Source: Pseudolactococcus hodotermopsidis
GTDB lineage: Bacteria; Bacillota; Bacilli; Lactobacillales; Streptococcaceae
NCBI RefSeq assembly: GCF_011170085.1
Contig: NZ_BLLI01000005.1
Span: forward strand, 1 to 60,504
Reading direction: 5' to 3'
DNA length: 60,504 nt
A model generated the notes under the pieces. It did no database searches and was not told the DNA's origin. It saw nothing but the letters and a program-made list of their open reading frames with translations. Numbering within the stretch: the stretch's first letter is position 1; the number at the start of each line of letters is the position of its first letter. Below are positions 1-8,200 of the stretch, piece after piece. The position numbers and the translations under genes were made by a program.

Positions 1-291
1 TGAACGACGAAGTCGTGAAGAGTTTAGGGAAGTAGCTATGCACAACGTGCCTTAGCGGTTTACCGCTTAGGCGTTGGGTTAGCTACTCCCTTAATGATTG
101 AACGACGAAGTCGTGAAGAGTTTAGGGCCTAGCTATGCACAACGTGCCTTAGTGGTTTACCGCTTAGGCGTTGGGTTAGCTACTCCCTTAATGTTTGAAC
201 GACGAAGTCATAAAGAATTTAGGCGCTTGTTACATACAACGTATCTTTACGATTTATCGCTTAGCTGTTGGAGGTAACTACTCCTAAAACA
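1..291. repeat. Tandem ~97-bp structured repeat, array A (three copies)
   Basis: Three head-to-tail units start at 1, 99 and 196; the window edge may cut off more. Units 1 and 2 are nearly identical and unit 3 is degenerate. Each unit has a small hairpin (arms ACGAC and GTCGT around GAA) followed by a long imperfect hairpin: outer arms AGTAGCTA and TAGCTACT, middle arms CAACG and CGTTG, and a terminal stem AGCGGT-TT-ACCGCT. The same family recurs at 48670-49200. The units carry no open reading frame and no unique spacers. They lie just beyond the terminator of the TPR gene. The family is not one I can name; its size resembles streptococcal RUP and BOX elements, but the sequence differs. Confidence 0.9.
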
Positions 292-313
292 TTTACTTCA
301 CAAATTATTTTAC

Positions 314-334
314 CAAAAAAGGCGGAAAACCGCC
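314..334 (-). terminator. Rho-independent terminator of the FUSC-GntR-TPR operon
   Basis: On the minus strand a GGCGG-TTTT-CCGCC hairpin is followed at once by a run of T. It lies 4 bp beyond the stop codon of the TPR gene and ends the three-gene minus-strand operon. Confidence 0.85.
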
Positions 335-338
335 ATGA

Positions 339-1583
339 TTATAACTCGTTAAAAAGCGCTTGTGAATTTTCATCATCTGGTACAAGTGTCAAATATTTTT
401 CAAGGACAGCTTTGGCATCGGTTTTCCGAGCATTTCTAAGCAAAATTTGAGCATAATCTCGTAAAAATTCTGGATTATCTGCTAAAACGCTCCCGCTAAT
501 CTCATCATAAATTGGCAGTGATTTTTCGTCATTGTCAAGCTCTTGATAAGCTTTAGCAATGTTCCACTGGGCAAGCGAGTGTTCCTCGTCTAGCAAAGTT
601 TCAAGCCCAATCACTGCCTCAAAATCGTTTTCTTCCATGTAGAGATTGGTCAGTAAAAAGACGGTTTCGTCATGCAAATCGGGCAAATCAAGCGCTTGGC
701 TCAGATAATTTTCAGCCTGTTTTAATTCATGCAAGGCATAGGCGATTCGGCTGGTCAGATGAATCAGCGGCACATCAGTCGGATTCTTCGCTAAGCCTGT
801 TTTAGCAACTGCAAATGCGCTGTCGAAGTCATTTTCTTCTACCAGTGCTTGTGCGTAAGGATAGGCATAGCCATCAAAATCTGGCGCTAGCGTGTCTAAC
901 TGTTTGAAATAATTAATGGCACGGCTAAATTCACCAATTGCAAAATTGACTTGCGCTAATTCAAATAAAACGTTGTCATCATGATCAAGTTCTAGTGATT
1001 TTTCAAGGAATTTCTCAGCATTTTCAAACTCACCTAGCAAGGCATATGCCGTGCCAATGCGCTGATAAGTTGAAATTTTTGTGAGTTCTAATATCTGCCG
1101 TTGGCTGAGTTTTGCGAAATGTTCGATTGCCTCACGCCATTTCCCTTGATTATAATAAAGCTCAGCAATGGCGAACGTGACTAATGGCGACTCTGTTAGA
1201 CTTGCCGCCTCATTGAGCTTAGTGAGAGCAGCCTCCCAAACACCGTCAGCTTGGTATAAATCAGCAATCATCACAAGAGCCGCAACATAGTTGTCATCAG
1301 TCGGTTCAATCTTGTAGAGAAGTTCCAGCGCGCCGTCAAGATCGCCGTCGTCGAATTTCATCTCAGCAAGATTGAGTAAACTGTCAGTATTTTGAGAATC
1401 AACTTGCAAAATTTTCTCATAAACTTTGCGACTTTCAGAAATAAATCCCATCATTGATAGATATTCCGCCAAATCCGTCAGCAAGTCCATGCCGTCAGTC
1501 GCAACCGCTTTGTCTAATTCAAGTGCCATTTCATCAAATTTACCCGCATGCAGTAGCTCGACTACTTTTTCAGAATGTGTCAT
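339..1583 (-). CDS. Tetratricopeptide-repeat protein
   Basis: A soluble 414-residue protein made almost wholly of TPR-type helical pairs (for example ALLGEFENAEKFLEKSLEL and similar ~34-residue units along the chain). It has no signal peptide, no membrane segment and no catalytic domain, so it is probably a cytoplasmic scaffold or adaptor. Close relatives are common in streptococci and lactococci as TPR proteins of unknown role. It begins 5 bp after the GntR stop codon, with its ribosome binding site GGAGAGG inside the end of that gene, so it is the last gene of an operon. No partner protein can be named from the sequence. Confidence 0.85.
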   Translation of the reverse strand: MTHSEKVVELLHAGKFDEMALELDKAVATDGMDLLTDLAEYLSMMGFISESRKVYEKILQVDSQNTDSLLNLAEMKFDDGDLDGALELLYKIEPTDDNYVAALVMIADLYQADGVWEAALTKLNEAASLTESPLVTFAIAELYYNQGKWREAIEHFAKLSQRQILELTKISTYQRIGTAYALLGEFENAEKFLEKSLELDHDDNVLFELAQVNFAIGEFSRAINYFKQLDTLAPDFDGYAYPYAQALVEENDFDSAFAVAKTGLAKNPTDVPLIHLTSRIAYALHELKQAENYLSQALDLPDLHDETVFLLTNLYMEENDFEAVIGLETLLDEEHSLAQWNIAKAYQELDNDEKSLPIYDEISGSVLADNPEFLRDYAQILLRNARKTDAKAVLEKYLTLVPDDENSQALFNEL

Positions 1584-1588
1584 GTTGC

Positions 1589-2290
1589 TTACCTCTCCAA
1601 ATAAAATTCAAAACGCTCGCCAACATATTGTGATAAAACGTACTCGAATGGTGTTTCATCGTTATTAGCAAAGTAAGAAATTTGTGTCAAAGCCAAAATA
1701 GCAGCGCCAGTCTTGACTGACAAAAAAGTCGCAATTTCTTTGTTGACAATTTTCGCTGAAATCACTTGCTCACTTCTGCCAATTTTTTTGCCTGCATTTT
1801 CCAAAGTTTCATAGAAATGATTGGTAATGTCGTGTTTGGCAAAATCAGCAATCAAACGGTAAGGTATGCTTGCGACTTCATAGCAAATCGGCAAGTCATC
1901 TGCATAGCGAATGCGCTCCATTCGGATAATTTGTGCACCTTTTTTGAGTTGTAATTTATCGCATTCGACTTCGTTTGCTGCTGTTTTTTGATAACTGAGT
2001 ACCTTTGAAGTCGGCGTTTTACCGAGATTTTTGATAATATCTGTGAAACTGGTTGTGCCACGCATTTTTTCACGCACACGGTCGCTAGCAACAAAAGTCC
2101 CAGAACCAACATGGCGTACTAAAATTCCCTCTTCGACTAAGCTGGTTACAGCTTGACGTAAAGTCATGCGCGACACACCAAACTCTTCTGCCAGTTCGCG
2201 CTCGCTTGGCAAACGTTGCCCCACTTCGTAAATGCCCATTTCGACTTGATGTTTGAGTTCATCATGTATTTTGATATATATAGCTGTCAT
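1589..2290 (-). CDS. GntR/HutC-family transcriptional regulator with UTRA domain
   Basis: A 233-residue regulator. Residues ~1-70 form the GntR winged helix (RLPSERELAEEFGVSRMTLR); residues ~85-230 match the UTRA ligand-binding fold of the HutC subfamily, which usually senses sugar phosphates, amino-sugar phosphates or related small effectors. Its start overlaps the stop of the FUSC gene by 4 bp (ATGA), indicating translational coupling. The effector and target cannot be read from the sequence; by position it may control its own operon. A GGAAG sequence precedes the ATG. Confidence 0.85.
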   Translation of the reverse strand: MTAIYIKIHDELKHQVEMGIYEVGQRLPSERELAEEFGVSRMTLRQAVTSLVEEGILVRHVGSGTFVASDRVREKMRGTTSFTDIIKNLGKTPTSKVLSYQKTAANEVECDKLQLKKGAQIIRMERIRYADDLPICYEVASIPYRLIADFAKHDITNHFYETLENAGKKIGRSEQVISAKIVNKEIATFLSVKTGAAILALTQISYFANNDETPFEYVLSQYVGERFEFYLER

Positions 2291-2832
2291 TTTTTTTCTT
2301 CCTGTTCTTTTTTTACAGATTTTTTAATCATCTTATCTATCGGCGCATCGTGGATGAGCGCTGTGTTCAGTACTGTTGCAACAATTACCCCAGAAAATGT
2401 ATCCAGTACGCGATTGACCGCATAAATCACGTAGTCGGTTTCAGTTATCGTTAGCGCGATAATCAAAAGCGTTGCGTTTGCGCCAACAAGACCTGGATGA
2501 AGGTCGAAACCGTCCATGATGACAATGTTGATAAGCACAAAGAACGGCAGCAAAATCACTTGAACAGCAAAGTTATGGTGACTCAGGATATAGAGAAAGT
2601 AGTAAACAACGGCAAGAAAGCCACCCAAAGCCGAGCCAATAAAACGCGCTTTAGAGGCGTGAAGTGTCGCTGTATAAGACTCTCGAATAGCAATTATCGC
2701 AGCAACACCCGCAATCATAGCGGCAGACTGCCCCCGATGAAAAAGATGTGTGAAAATGAGAATGATAAAAATTGCAAGCGCTGTTTTTATCGTCCGAAGT
2801 CCGAGACGAAATCGTCCAAATTGGAATGACAT
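2287..2832 (-). CDS. FUSC/aromatic acid exporter family membrane protein
   Basis: A 181-residue integral membrane protein with about four hydrophobic segments and a basic C-terminal tail (KKSVKKEQEEKK). The N-terminal pattern FRLGLRTIKTALAIFI, followed by a segment ending in the charged AIRESYTATL motif, is typical of the ArAE_1/DUF939 group of the FUSC superfamily. Related proteins are proposed to export aromatic carboxylates; the substrate here is unknown. The start has a GAAAGG site 7 bp upstream. It leads a three-gene operon with the GntR and TPR genes and is divergent from rpsT. Confidence 0.8.
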   Translation of the reverse strand: MSFQFGRFRLGLRTIKTALAIFIILIFTHLFHRGQSAAMIAGVAAIIAIRESYTATLHASKARFIGSALGGFLAVVYYFLYILSHHNFAVQVILLPFFVLINIVIMDGFDLHPGLVGANATLLIIALTITETDYVIYAVNRVLDTFSGVIVATVLNTALIHDAPIDKMIKKSVKKEQEEKK

Positions 2833-2884
2833 AAGAAACCTTTCAAAATAAATTATCTATACCAATTATACCACAAAATAACGT

Positions 2885-2913
2885 TTGCATTTTGTTTATT
2901 TTCATGTTATACT
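2885..2913 (+). promoter_or_regulatory. Promoter of rpsT
   Basis: TTGCAT (2885-2890) and TATACT (2908-2913) are separated by 17 bp, and a TGT before the -10 box makes it an extended -10. The start codon of rpsT lies about 53 bp downstream. Confidence 0.75.
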
Positions 2914-2965
2914 TATTAGGTATTGTGTTTATTGCAATATCTATCTTAAAATAAGGAGAACAAAC

Positions 2966-3220
2966 ATGGCTAACATTAAATCTGCCATCAAACGTGCTGA
3001 GTTGAACGTTGTTCAAAACCAACGTAATTCTGCTCAAAAAACAGCTTTGCGCACTCAAATCAAAAAATTTGAAACTGCCGTTGCTGCTGGCTCTGATGAT
3101 GCGCAAGCATTGTATGTCGCTGCATCTGCTGCAATCGACAAAGCTCATTCCAAAGGTTTAATCCATAAAAATAAAGCTAACCGTGATAAATCACGTCTCG
3201 CTAAAAAATTGGCGAAATAA
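2966..3220 (+). CDS. rpsT: 30S ribosomal protein S20
   Basis: This 84-residue basic protein binds 16S rRNA in the body of the small subunit. It begins [14 protein letters not shown] and is helical and lysine-rich throughout, at the usual length for bacterial S20. The reading frame is open further upstream (to 2885), but the ATG at 2966 has AAGGAG 7 bp before it and the family N-terminus, so I chose that start. It stands alone between its own promoter and a strong terminator, divergent from the FUSC operon. Confidence 0.97.
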   Translation: MANIKSAIKRAELNVVQNQRNSAQKTALRTQIKKFETAVAAGSDDAQALYVAASAAIDKAHSKGLIHKNKANRDKSRLAKKLAK

Positions 3221-3241
3221 GCTGATTTTGGATTAAAGATG

Positions 3242-3282
3242 AAAACTCCCAGATTCTTTTCAGAGAATTTGGGAGTTTTTGT
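3242..3282 (+). terminator. Terminator of rpsT
   Basis: A long stem (AAACTCCCA paired with TGGGAGTTT, extended by ATTCT and AGAAT inside) is followed by a T tract, 21 bp after the rpsT stop codon. Confidence 0.9.
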
Positions 3283-3308
3283 TTGGGAACACATTCAAAT
3301 TAGATGAC

Positions 3309-3515
3309 TTAGGCTTTATCATCACTGCCAACAACTTTAATCTTAGATGAAACCAAGCCATAGACTTCTTTCATGCCATATTCTCCGTATTTTTTAGGAT
3401 TAATGACTTTTTCATCTTGCAAGTCAGTCGCATAATTGACTTTACAAATACCACGTTTAATCGCCTTGCGAACTTGTTCATCAGGGACACCACTTTTAAT
3501 TGCATCAGTCTCCTA
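3309..3515 (-). pseudogene. C-terminal remnant of a class II (ketose-bisphosphate) aldolase
   Basis: On the minus strand an open stretch of about 68 codons ends at a TAA (3309-3311). Its segments SGVPDEQVRKAIKRGI and CKVNYATDLQ match the C-terminal part of the class II fructose/tagatose-bisphosphate aldolase family, where HGGSG(I/T)PDEQ is followed by the phosphate-binding (K)VN(I/V)(A/N)T(D/E) segment. The catalytic N-terminal two thirds, the zinc histidines and any start codon are absent. The fragment lies between rpsT and a transposon remnant, so it is the stub of a gene truncated when the island formed. Which aldolase subfamily it came from is uncertain. Confidence 0.75.
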
Positions 3516-3568
3516 TTTTTGGAATCTTTGCTTACACGAAAATGTAAGCGTATCTATCTTTATTTTAC

Positions 3569-3708
3569 TATACTCAATTCGTTAAAAATAAAGAACGCTT
3601 TCAATAGCTTCACTATCGGCATAAGCCAAAATTCTCTTTTGGATTGTTTTATCATAGGTCATACTTACAGTATATCGTGCGTTTCGCTTTTTTATCGAAT
3701 TGAGTATA
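3569..3708. mobile_element. RUP-like non-autonomous element derived from an IS630-family transposon (140 bp)
   Basis: The ends are inverted repeats TATACTCAATTCG (3569-3581) and CGAATTGAGTATA (3696-3708); the match continues into a TAAAAA block with one mismatch. Both ends carry the TA dinucleotide expected of IS630/Tc1-type target duplication. Inside, on the minus strand, an ATG at 3662 opens MTYDKTIQKRILAYADSEAI, which resembles the N-terminus of IS630 transposases, and stops after 26 codons. This is the plan of the pneumococcal RUP element: an internally deleted IS630 relative that must be moved by a transposase supplied in trans. It abuts the portal gene fragment. Confidence 0.75.
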
Positions 3709-3961
3709 AAAGCAAATACAAAGGGTGATTAATCGCTTTTTCCTTACTCGTTTCAGTTTGTTTATATAGCTGAAGTGGCAGACTTGCGACCGCCTCAGAT
3801 AAAATTCTCACACATGAATGAACTGCGGTCATCTGCATAGCACTTCGTTCTGTAACAGGTTTGCCAGCTGTTGTTCCTCCCATTAAAAAATGATAGCTAC
3901 TTCCAACAGTGCTATCGCTTGGTTTGTCTCTTGATTTGAATAAACCTGTAAGTATTCCCAT
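3709..3961 (-). pseudogene. Phage portal protein, N-terminal remnant
   Basis: About 84 codons remain of an HK97-type portal gene. It begins MGILTGLFKSRD with AAGGAGG 9 bp before the ATG at 3961; an earlier TTG/ATG pair is too close to that site. The segment MQMTAVHSCVRILSEAVASL is the first conserved helix of the family. The reading frame runs into the left-hand transposon remnant and stops there; intact portals have about 400 residues. It lies downstream of a terminase remnant in the same strand order as a phage genome (terL, portal), so both come from one decayed prophage. Confidence 0.8.
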
Positions 3962-3997
3962 ACACATCAACCTCCTTTCTGATTTTGGACATAAGAA

Positions 3998-4024
3998 AAG
4001 TACCTATCGACTTGATAGATACTT
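3998..4024 (-). terminator. Weak terminator after the Fic gene
   Basis: On the minus strand AAGTATCTATC and GATAGGTACTT form an imperfect stem with a 5-nt loop, followed by TTTTCTT. It separates the Fic gene from the portal remnant, which suggests that Fic is transcribed as its own unit. Confidence 0.55.
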
Positions 4025-4066
4025 AATAATAATTTTTGATTTTATCTCAATTCAATTTACGATATA

Positions 4067-4960
4067 TTAGTCGGAAAGCATTGTCAAATATGACTCTAGT
4101 CTCTCATCTACATATCCTGCAAATAATTTCTCCATAGCTGCTAGATTGTGTTTAACATGATAGTCATCAAAAGCTGTATAATAATTGACCCTATCAGTAA
4201 ACTTAATATCAATTGGCGGAAACCCTGCTTTCATCAACTCTAGGTTGACTAGCAATCGACCTGTTCTACCATTCCCATCAATAAATGGATGTATGCTTTC
4301 AAATTCAATATGAAATCGTGCCAACCGAGGAATAACATGTTCGTCACTCTCATGATATTTTTTCATTAACTGCTCCATACTTGGTGCAATCATATAAGGT
4401 TGAACAGGTTCATGTGCTGCTCCCATAATGCGTACAGGAACTTTTCGATAGATACCTCTATCTTCTTTCTTATCGGCCAAAACAAGATAATGAATTTGCT
4501 TGATGATACTTTCAGAAATTGGTGCATTTTCCTTCACTAAACTGCTAACAAATTCAAATGCTTCTTTATGACCAATCGCCTCCATATGGTCTTTTAACGG
4601 TTTCTTATCAATAGTGAGACCACGTAAAACCATATCTGTTTCACGAAGCGTTAAGGTATTCCCTTCAATCGCATTAGAATTATAAGTATATTCTACAATA
4701 AATTCTTCCGTCAACCTCTCTAATTCCCCTGAAGTTAGTGGACGTTTGGAATCAAGTTCACGTTTTTTTTCATCAATCTTTTTCAATTGATTCTCTTCTG
4801 ACTTGTACCTACCATCAGAAGGTTTTACAACATCATGAGGAATCTTCCAAGCACGTCCAAGTTGAATTGCACCAACTATTTTTCCTTCAGCACAAAGAAT
4901 CCTAACTCTTCTATCAGAAATCCCCCACTTCTCGGCGGCTTGTTTCACGGTAATATACAT
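4067..4960 (-). CDS. Fic-domain protein with N-terminal DNA-binding helix-turn-helix
   Basis: Fic enzymes transfer AMP or a related nucleotide part onto target proteins. The catalytic motif HPFIDGNGRTGR is intact at residues 224-235. SNAIEG at 95-100 matches the (S/T)xxxE(G/N) inhibitory helix that blocks ATP binding in the class with an N-terminal inhibitor, so the protein should be self-inhibited and need no separate antitoxin. Residues 1-47 (YITVKQAAEKWGISDRRVR) form an excisionase/MerR-like HTH. The ATG at 4960 has GGAGG 6 bp upstream and was preferred to one 21 bp earlier; this gives 297 residues. It sits between terL and portal remnants, so it is probably phage cargo. Target unknown. 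Confidence 0.88.
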   Translation of the reverse strand: MYITVKQAAEKWGISDRRVRILCAEGKIVGAIQLGRAWKIPHDVVKPSDGRYKSEENQLKKIDEKKRELDSKRPLTSGELERLTEEFIVEYTYNSNAIEGNTLTLRETDMVLRGLTIDKKPLKDHMEAIGHKEAFEFVSSLVKENAPISESIIKQIHYLVLADKKEDRGIYRKVPVRIMGAAHEPVQPYMIAPSMEQLMKKYHESDEHVIPRLARFHIEFESIHPFIDGNGRTGRLLVNLELMKAGFPPIDIKFTDRVNYYTAFDDYHVKHNLAAMEKLFAGYVDERLESYLTMLSD

Positions 4961-4983
4961 GGTATTCCTCCAATCTTTCACTA

Positions 4984-5051
4984 ATTATAACCTTTTATCG
5001 GAACAATAGCAACTTATCGGAATAACATGGAACGAATTAACGGAACAATAG
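4984..5051 (-). promoter_or_regulatory. Fic promoter with three direct repeats (putative operator)
   Basis: On the minus strand TTGCTA (5012-5007) and TATAAT (4989-4984) are 17 bp apart. Three copies of a 15-bp repeat lie over and upstream of them. In plus-strand form they are TTATCGGAACAATAG (4995-5009), TTATCGGAATAACAT (5014-5028) and TTAACGGAACAATAG (5037-5051). Because the Fic protein has its own HTH, autoregulation through these iterons is a plausible inference. Confidence 0.65.
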
Positions 5052-5060
5052 TAAGCTTTT

Positions 5061-5239
5061 TTAAATCACAAATAGCCCTCTATCATCATAGACACTTGCG
5101 CCGTTATCATTGCCACATCTAATTGCTCTATCAAGTGCCATAATAGTCGCAATCGCACCGTCAATCTTCTCCGTGGACTTTTCTTTATCAGCTTTGATAT
5201 TTCCTGCGGGGTCAGTTCGGATGAAGATAGTAAAAAAAA
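5061..5239 (-). pseudogene. Phage terminase large subunit, C-terminal remnant
   Basis: A minus-strand reading frame of about 58 codons ends at TAA (5061-5063). It contains IRTDPAGNIKADKEKSTEKI followed by DGAIATIMALDRAIR and ends in VYDDRGLFVI, the conserved tail of HK97-type large terminases (KIDG.VA..MALDRA). The ATPase and most of the nuclease domain are gone. It touches the end of hsdR, so the junction with the restriction locus lies at about 5240. With the portal fragment it shows that the restriction locus was inserted into, or recombined with, a prophage. Confidence 0.8.
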
Positions 5240-8200
5240 TTAAATTTCAAATCCATCTTCGAGTATAAATTTTCTAAGCAATTCATTTACTTTCATGTTC
5301 ACCTGAAAAGGTTTAATTTTTTCTCCTTCTAACTTTTCAATAAACTTTCTAGCTTTCTCTTTATCAACTGTATTTATTAAATCGTCAAAACGTCCAAATT
5401 CATTGATATTACCTTCAGTAACTCTCAAATTCATCAAATTACGAAGCTTTTTTTCGTCAATACCCAACGCAGTGGATATGTTGTGAATCTGATCATTTTG
5501 AGATTTTGCTTGGTACTCATTGATATAATCTCGTAATGTTTTACTGGCATCTGGTGTCTCAGCGCCACTTTGAATATCGTGCAAGAAAATATTGGCATAT
5601 TTCTGTTCTTCTTGCGACAAAGTTGCAAAAGTTTTGTGTAGTTCATCCAATGCTCTTTGTGCCTCTTCAGAACCGATAACTTTCAAATACTTAGAAAATC
5701 TAGAATTCATATAATCTGCATCAATTAGACCAGTATCAATTTCATTAATATATCCATCCAAATCAAACGGAATATCGTCCCCACTAGGTCCACCTCCACC
5801 ACCTGGACGCGTTAATTCTTTATACCGCAAGACGAGAATCAAATAGGTTTTCTTATCTATTTCTAAAGTAACACTCGTTTTCGGTTTCCCAGAACCATGA
5901 GAAAACTCATATGTTAATTGTTCCCAAGTAAATCCTTGAACCTCTGCCGCTTCTAAAAGATCATTAAAATCTTTAAACAGACTGGCAAATTTCGCTTTTT
6001 CTTCCTGTTCATTAGGTAAGTTTTCAAAATTTTCGACACCAGCATTTTCAAACACCTCTTTAATTTCATGGTAAATTTGATTCATCTTAGTTAAGTTCTT
6101 TTCTAACTTGTCCACAAATAAATCAATAGGTTTATCGCCTGAATATAATTTGAGTGCCGCATCGACGTTTTTCTCCATAGTATTTGGTTTTCGATAATAA
6201 CGGATGGTGCCATGTGGCTTTTCTTTTCCAAACAAACGATTCGTTCGAGAAAAAGCTTGAATAATATTTTCATACTTCATCAATTTGTCTAAATAAAGGG
6301 TATTTATCCATTTTGAGTCAAACCCTGTAAGCATTTGGTCCACAACAATTAATAAGTCAATTTGTTTTTTTGGTTCACGTTCAATAAATTTATATTGAAA
6401 CTTGTGTGCCAAGCGATGAGAAATATCTTGTTTGAATTTTCCGTGAGTGCCAATTTCAAAACTTTGCCCATATCTCTTATTGTAATCTTCAATAATTTCA
6501 ACAAGACCATCTTCTTTATAAGCAACGTCACCACCATTATCAATGGTTGAATCAAATAATGCGGTCGTTTTTAAGTCAGGTTTTGCAATTTTTAATAACC
6601 GATAATATTTAATAGCTTCTGGAATACTGCTAGTTGCAAAAATAGCATGAAATTTCCCCGCTCGGCTCAAAGTCATCCAATTATTAACAATATCTTCGAC
6701 CACTTTTTTTTGATGTTCGCTACCCACATTAATTTTTGTTGGATCTATATATAATTTTTTTAAACCAGGATATTGCGTTTTTGGTAAATAATCTTCTATT
6801 CCCTTGTGATAAATACCTTTATCATCTTTGAAGCCTGCCATTTTTATTTTATCCATAAATTTATAAAACACTTCAGATTTGGCGGGGTCGCTAATCGCTT
6901 CTTCTTCATTTGTTGCTTTTGCTTCGTGAATTGCCACAACTTTACGAACTTCGTTATCTTTGAAAGTTGATACTTTACAAGGGTCAAAACCAAGAACGTT
7001 TTTATCCCTAATGCCATCAGCAATTGTGTATCGATGTAACTCGTCACCAAACACATCTGAGGTAGTGTTATGTTTTCGTTCATTTTCATCTTTTATTGGC
7101 GTCCCAGTAAATCCGAAAAAGATGGCCTCTGGAAATGTTCTTTTTATCGTTAACAGCATATCTCCAAAAGTAGAACGATGAGCTTCATCTATAATAAACG
7201 CCATTCGTTTTTTATTCATATTTTCAATATCTTTGGCATTCATCCCCCCCTCATCATCTTTAATATTACTCATTTTTTGAATCGACGTCACAAGCAACGT
7301 ATCAGCTGGATTTGAACTTTTAAGTTTCGTTTTTAGCACTGCGGTATTTTCAGTAGCTTGAACAGATTCATTTTCATCAGCAAATCCACGATATTCTCGC
7401 AGTGATTGTGTGCCAAGCTCAATTCTATCCATCAAAAAAATGACTTTATCCGCATCTTGTGAGTTTGCAATAAGCTGTGCCGATTTGAAACTTGTCATGG
7501 TTTTTCCAGAACCAGTTGTGTGCCAAATATAGCCACCACGTTGATTTTTCTCATCCCATTGAGTTTTAGAAACCTTATCAGAAATAGCATTTGCTGCATA
7601 ATATTGATAACTACGCATGACTTTTAAAATGCCATCCGTATCATCTGCGACAGTGTAAAAACCAATCAATTGATGAGCCATCGGAATCGAAAGCAAACTC
7701 GCTGCAATGTCTTTCCAATTTTTTACAATTTCATTGTTAAAGTCTTCCCAGTGGAAATAATAGTCTGGGTTAAACTTGTTATCTGGTCCTGGATTTGCGA
7801 AATATTTTGTTTCATTAGGTTCCATCGCAACAAATATCTGAACTAAAGAGAATAGCCCTGTAAAGATTCCTTCGCCCGCATATTTCTCGATTTGATTAGA
7901 TGCTTGGCTTACAGGAATACCGCTTCTTTTTAATTCAATATGGAATACAGGCATTCCGTTAATCAGAAGCATGACATCTCCTCGGCGATTATTAAGGATT
8001 TTAGACTTCGTTGGAAACTTAGGCTGTTGCGCAATTTGATATCTGCTCTGTCCAGCTGCTATCTCACGACGATCATAAATCTTTAGACTTACTTCTTTCC
8101 CAAAATGAAGTATATCTTCTGAATTATCTCGTTTTATCGAAATGGTCTTCCCGTTAATGAAACTGTTTAATTTTAACGGTGTGCGTAAATTATTGATTTG

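Noticed and set aside
1-291. CRISPR array
   Set aside because: Units are ~97 bp, joined head to tail with no unique spacers, and there are no cas genes.
268-450. Small plus-strand open frame
   Set aside because: It covers the array edge, the TPR-operon terminator and the 3' end of the TPR gene in antisense; no ribosome binding site.
3549-3562. cre site before the aldolase remnant
   Set aside because: TGTAAGCGTATCTA has three mismatches to the consensus, and the gene it would control is gone.
3417-3728. 103-codon plus-strand frame
   Set aside because: Antisense across an aldolase remnant and the RUP-like element; not protein-like.
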